A stretch of DNA of 64,000 nucleotides from Seminavis robusta. Its lineage: Eukaryota > Bacillariophyta > Bacillariophyceae > Naviculales > Naviculaceae. The stretch spans positions 1 through 64,000 of the forward strand of contig CAICTM010000425.1 in NCBI GenBank assembly GCA_903772945.1, read 5' to 3'. Position 1 is the first letter of the stretch. Each line of letters starts with the position of its first letter. Below the pieces are notes generated by a model. The model searched no databases and had not been told where the DNA came from. It was given only the letters and a program-made list of their open reading frames with translations. Both the position numbers and the translations under genes were made by a program. This document shows positions 62,763-64,000 of this stretch, piece by piece.

Positions 62763-63749
62763 ATGGCCTCTGCTGTCGTCGGAGAAGAACCACCAGCCAA
62801 GCGACAGCGCGTGGATGATGTCCCCGCTATTGAAGGCAAAGCTTCAGCAAGACGCAAGTTAGCAGAGGCAGGATTCGACCCAGATGATTGCGTCACCGCC
62901 CAAGATTCCATCGACGGGATGACGCCGGCGGCGCACCCAGCATCGTGTCATTCCGTCACACCCATGTCTTATTTCTGCGACATCGGAGACCTGCCCATGT
63001 GCCGGTACATTCTTCTCCATGGTGGAGTGACCAAGAGAACTCTTGGAGAGTTTTGGTTTCCATTGTACACATCAATTTGCCGTCGCCATTTGGACATTGC
63101 CCGGTGGTTGTTTCAGAATGGGGCTTGGGTCGATGTTCACACAAAGAATTTGAATGGCAGGAGCCCCTTTGCTCTCTGCTGGGATGAATTTGATGACAAT
63201 CAAGTGGAAATGGGAAAATGGTTCTTGGTGAATGGAGCCCTAAAAGATTTGGAGGCAAGCTCTTTGGCAGGGCTTCTGCGAGATCGTGTGGGCGGGGTAG
63301 ATTTTAGGCCTCAGCTACTCTGCTGGTCACAGGTCGAGCAGATTAAACATGACAGCTTTCAAGCATTCCTTATGGGAACTTTTGTTGTTCCAGAGTTTTC
63401 CGCTCATGCACTCTCCACCAAACTGGTGGCAAAGCTTGGCTCCGAGGAAGCTGCTGATATTGTCGTTGAGAGTCTTGGCAAGCCAAAAGGTGAGAGGTTG
63501 TGGACAAAATTGACGGCACATCACAAGGAGTCCCCTGTTCAGAAGATTAGTGGGAATTTTGGTGCTCTGAAGTGCATTGCAGAGTTTGTGGGAGGTGTCC
63601 TTGGTGTGAACAAGAAACAGATTGAACGTCACCGCCGCCTGACTGAGATGTTGTCAATAAGTTTGAGAGAAGTCGTCCCATCGTACGATTCAGACGATAG
63701 TGATGAAGGCTATGGGGATGATGATGGCGATGATGATGGCGACTACTAA
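62763..63749 (+). CDS. Ankyrin-like repeat protein with acidic tail
   Basis: An intronless 328-residue protein. The basic-Pro N-terminus (PPAKRQRVDD) looks like a nuclear localisation signal. Ankyrin-like units are TPMSYFCDIGDLPMCRYILL, FPLYTSICRRHLDIARWLF and SPFALCWDE with VEMGKWFLVNGA. The middle (residues 190-290) lacks repeats. The tail is Asp/Gly-rich (SDEGYGDDDGDDDGDY). This domain mix is common in pennate-diatom families of unknown function. AATAAA at 63862-63867 may be its polyadenylation signal. Confidence 0.72.
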   Translation: MASAVVGEEPPAKRQRVDDVPAIEGKASARRKLAEAGFDPDDCVTAQDSIDGMTPAAHPASCHSVTPMSYFCDIGDLPMCRYILLHGGVTKRTLGEFWFPLYTSICRRHLDIARWLFQNGAWVDVHTKNLNGRSPFALCWDEFDDNQVEMGKWFLVNGALKDLEASSLAGLLRDRVGGVDFRPQLLCWSQVEQIKHDSFQAFLMGTFVVPEFSAHALSTKLVAKLGSEEAADIVVESLGKPKGERLWTKLTAHHKESPVQKISGNFGALKCIAEFVGGVLGVNKKQIERHRRLTEMLSISLREVVPSYDSDDSDEGYGDDDGDDDGDY

Positions 63750-63861
63750 GGACGGGAATATAATGCATGGTTGACCTAGCTGCAATTTTTGGATGAAGGA
63801 CATAAAGTAGGTTGCTAAATCCCGAGTGACAGTCTACCGGTACCACGCAGGCAGTATACTA

Positions 63862-63867
63862 AATAAA
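63862..63867 (+). terminator. Candidate polyadenylation signal
   Basis: AATAAA about 115 bp after the stop of the ankyrin-like gene. Confidence 0.35.
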
Positions 63868-63922
63868 CCAACAATTGCCCTCAACTACCAGCTAGCAAGC
63901 TGAGGGCCTTTTGAACTTTATC

Positions 63923-64000
63923 TTGTGTGTGTGTGTGTGTAGGTGTGTGTACGGTACGTTGAGTGCTGTGTGAGATGTGTGATGTTGTGTGAGATGTGTG
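63923..64000. repeat. GT microsatellite and TGTGAGATG repeats
   Basis: A (GT)n run of about nine units is followed by GT-rich repeats with TGTGTGAGATGTGTG units up to the window end. Confidence 0.85.

Noticed and set aside
1-64000. tRNA or rRNA genes
   Set aside because: No cloverleaf with A and B boxes or rRNA signature was noticed by eye; a covariance-model scan was not possible.

Overview
This window is nuclear DNA of a photosynthetic stramenopile, most probably a pennate diatom. The sequence shows many short GT-AG introns (about 70-145 nt), genes on both strands at roughly one per 2 kb, and several proteins with bipartite plastid presequences carrying a diatom-style phenylalanine after the signal peptide (GF/AF context). 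Gene content agrees: a stromal-processing-peptidase-like M16 protease, a Ty1/copia element, a DUF285-type surface protein, algal ankyrin-like families and a tandem PPi-phosphofructokinase. The species is inferred only.

Layout. 0-4.4 kb: decayed copia retrotransposon on the minus strand. 5-13.4 kb: a small plastid membrane protein (-), aldo/keto reductase (+), glutaredoxin (-), centrin-like EF-hand protein (+), MMADHC/cblD-like cobalamin protein (-), membrane-anchored SET methyltransferase (+) and an ankyrin-like repeat protein (-). 13.5-13.9 kb: a 407-bp terminal-inverted-repeat element filled with TTCAACA heptamers. 14.1-22.3 kb: a Cys-rich membrane protein (+), a divergent mitochondrial pair (COX-like small subunit, - ; SDHC, +), an M16 protease of 1230 aa (-) and a SNARE-like protein (+). 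23.2-31 kb: conserved plastid protein (-), RBR E3 ligase (+), EMC1 (-). 31.4-40 kb: Ser/Asn-rich secreted protein (+), DUF285 protein (-), a second 399-bp TIR element built of GGATTGTT units, Rnl2-type RNA ligase (+), ELOF1 (-), 2-hydroxyacid dehydrogenase (-). 40-51.8 kb: ankyrin-like protein (+), a protein with a PP1-docking-like motif (-), CRAL-TRIO protein (+), a very large two-pore K+ channel in eight exons (+) and a plastid protein (-). 52.5-64 kb: a nine-exon fused PPi-phosphofructokinase (+), a broken gene, a Lys-rich small protein (+), a second RBR ligase (-), a repeat-rich gap and another ankyrin-like gene (+).

There is no operon-like or pathway-wide organisation. Links are local: two respiratory-chain genes share one divergent promoter, two RBR ligases are paralogues 32 kb apart, and four predicted plastid proteins are scattered among cytosolic and ER genes. 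Exon structures were worked out by hand from splice signals, reading frame and family conservation. Sums of exon lengths are divisible by three for every spliced model given.

The least explained signals are (i) the two TIR-bounded mini-satellite elements of nearly equal size, (ii) the K+ channel with a 19-nt microexon and CPxC pairs flanking its first pore, and (iii) the dispersed TACCGGTA and TAGCTAGC palindromes in the spaces between genes.
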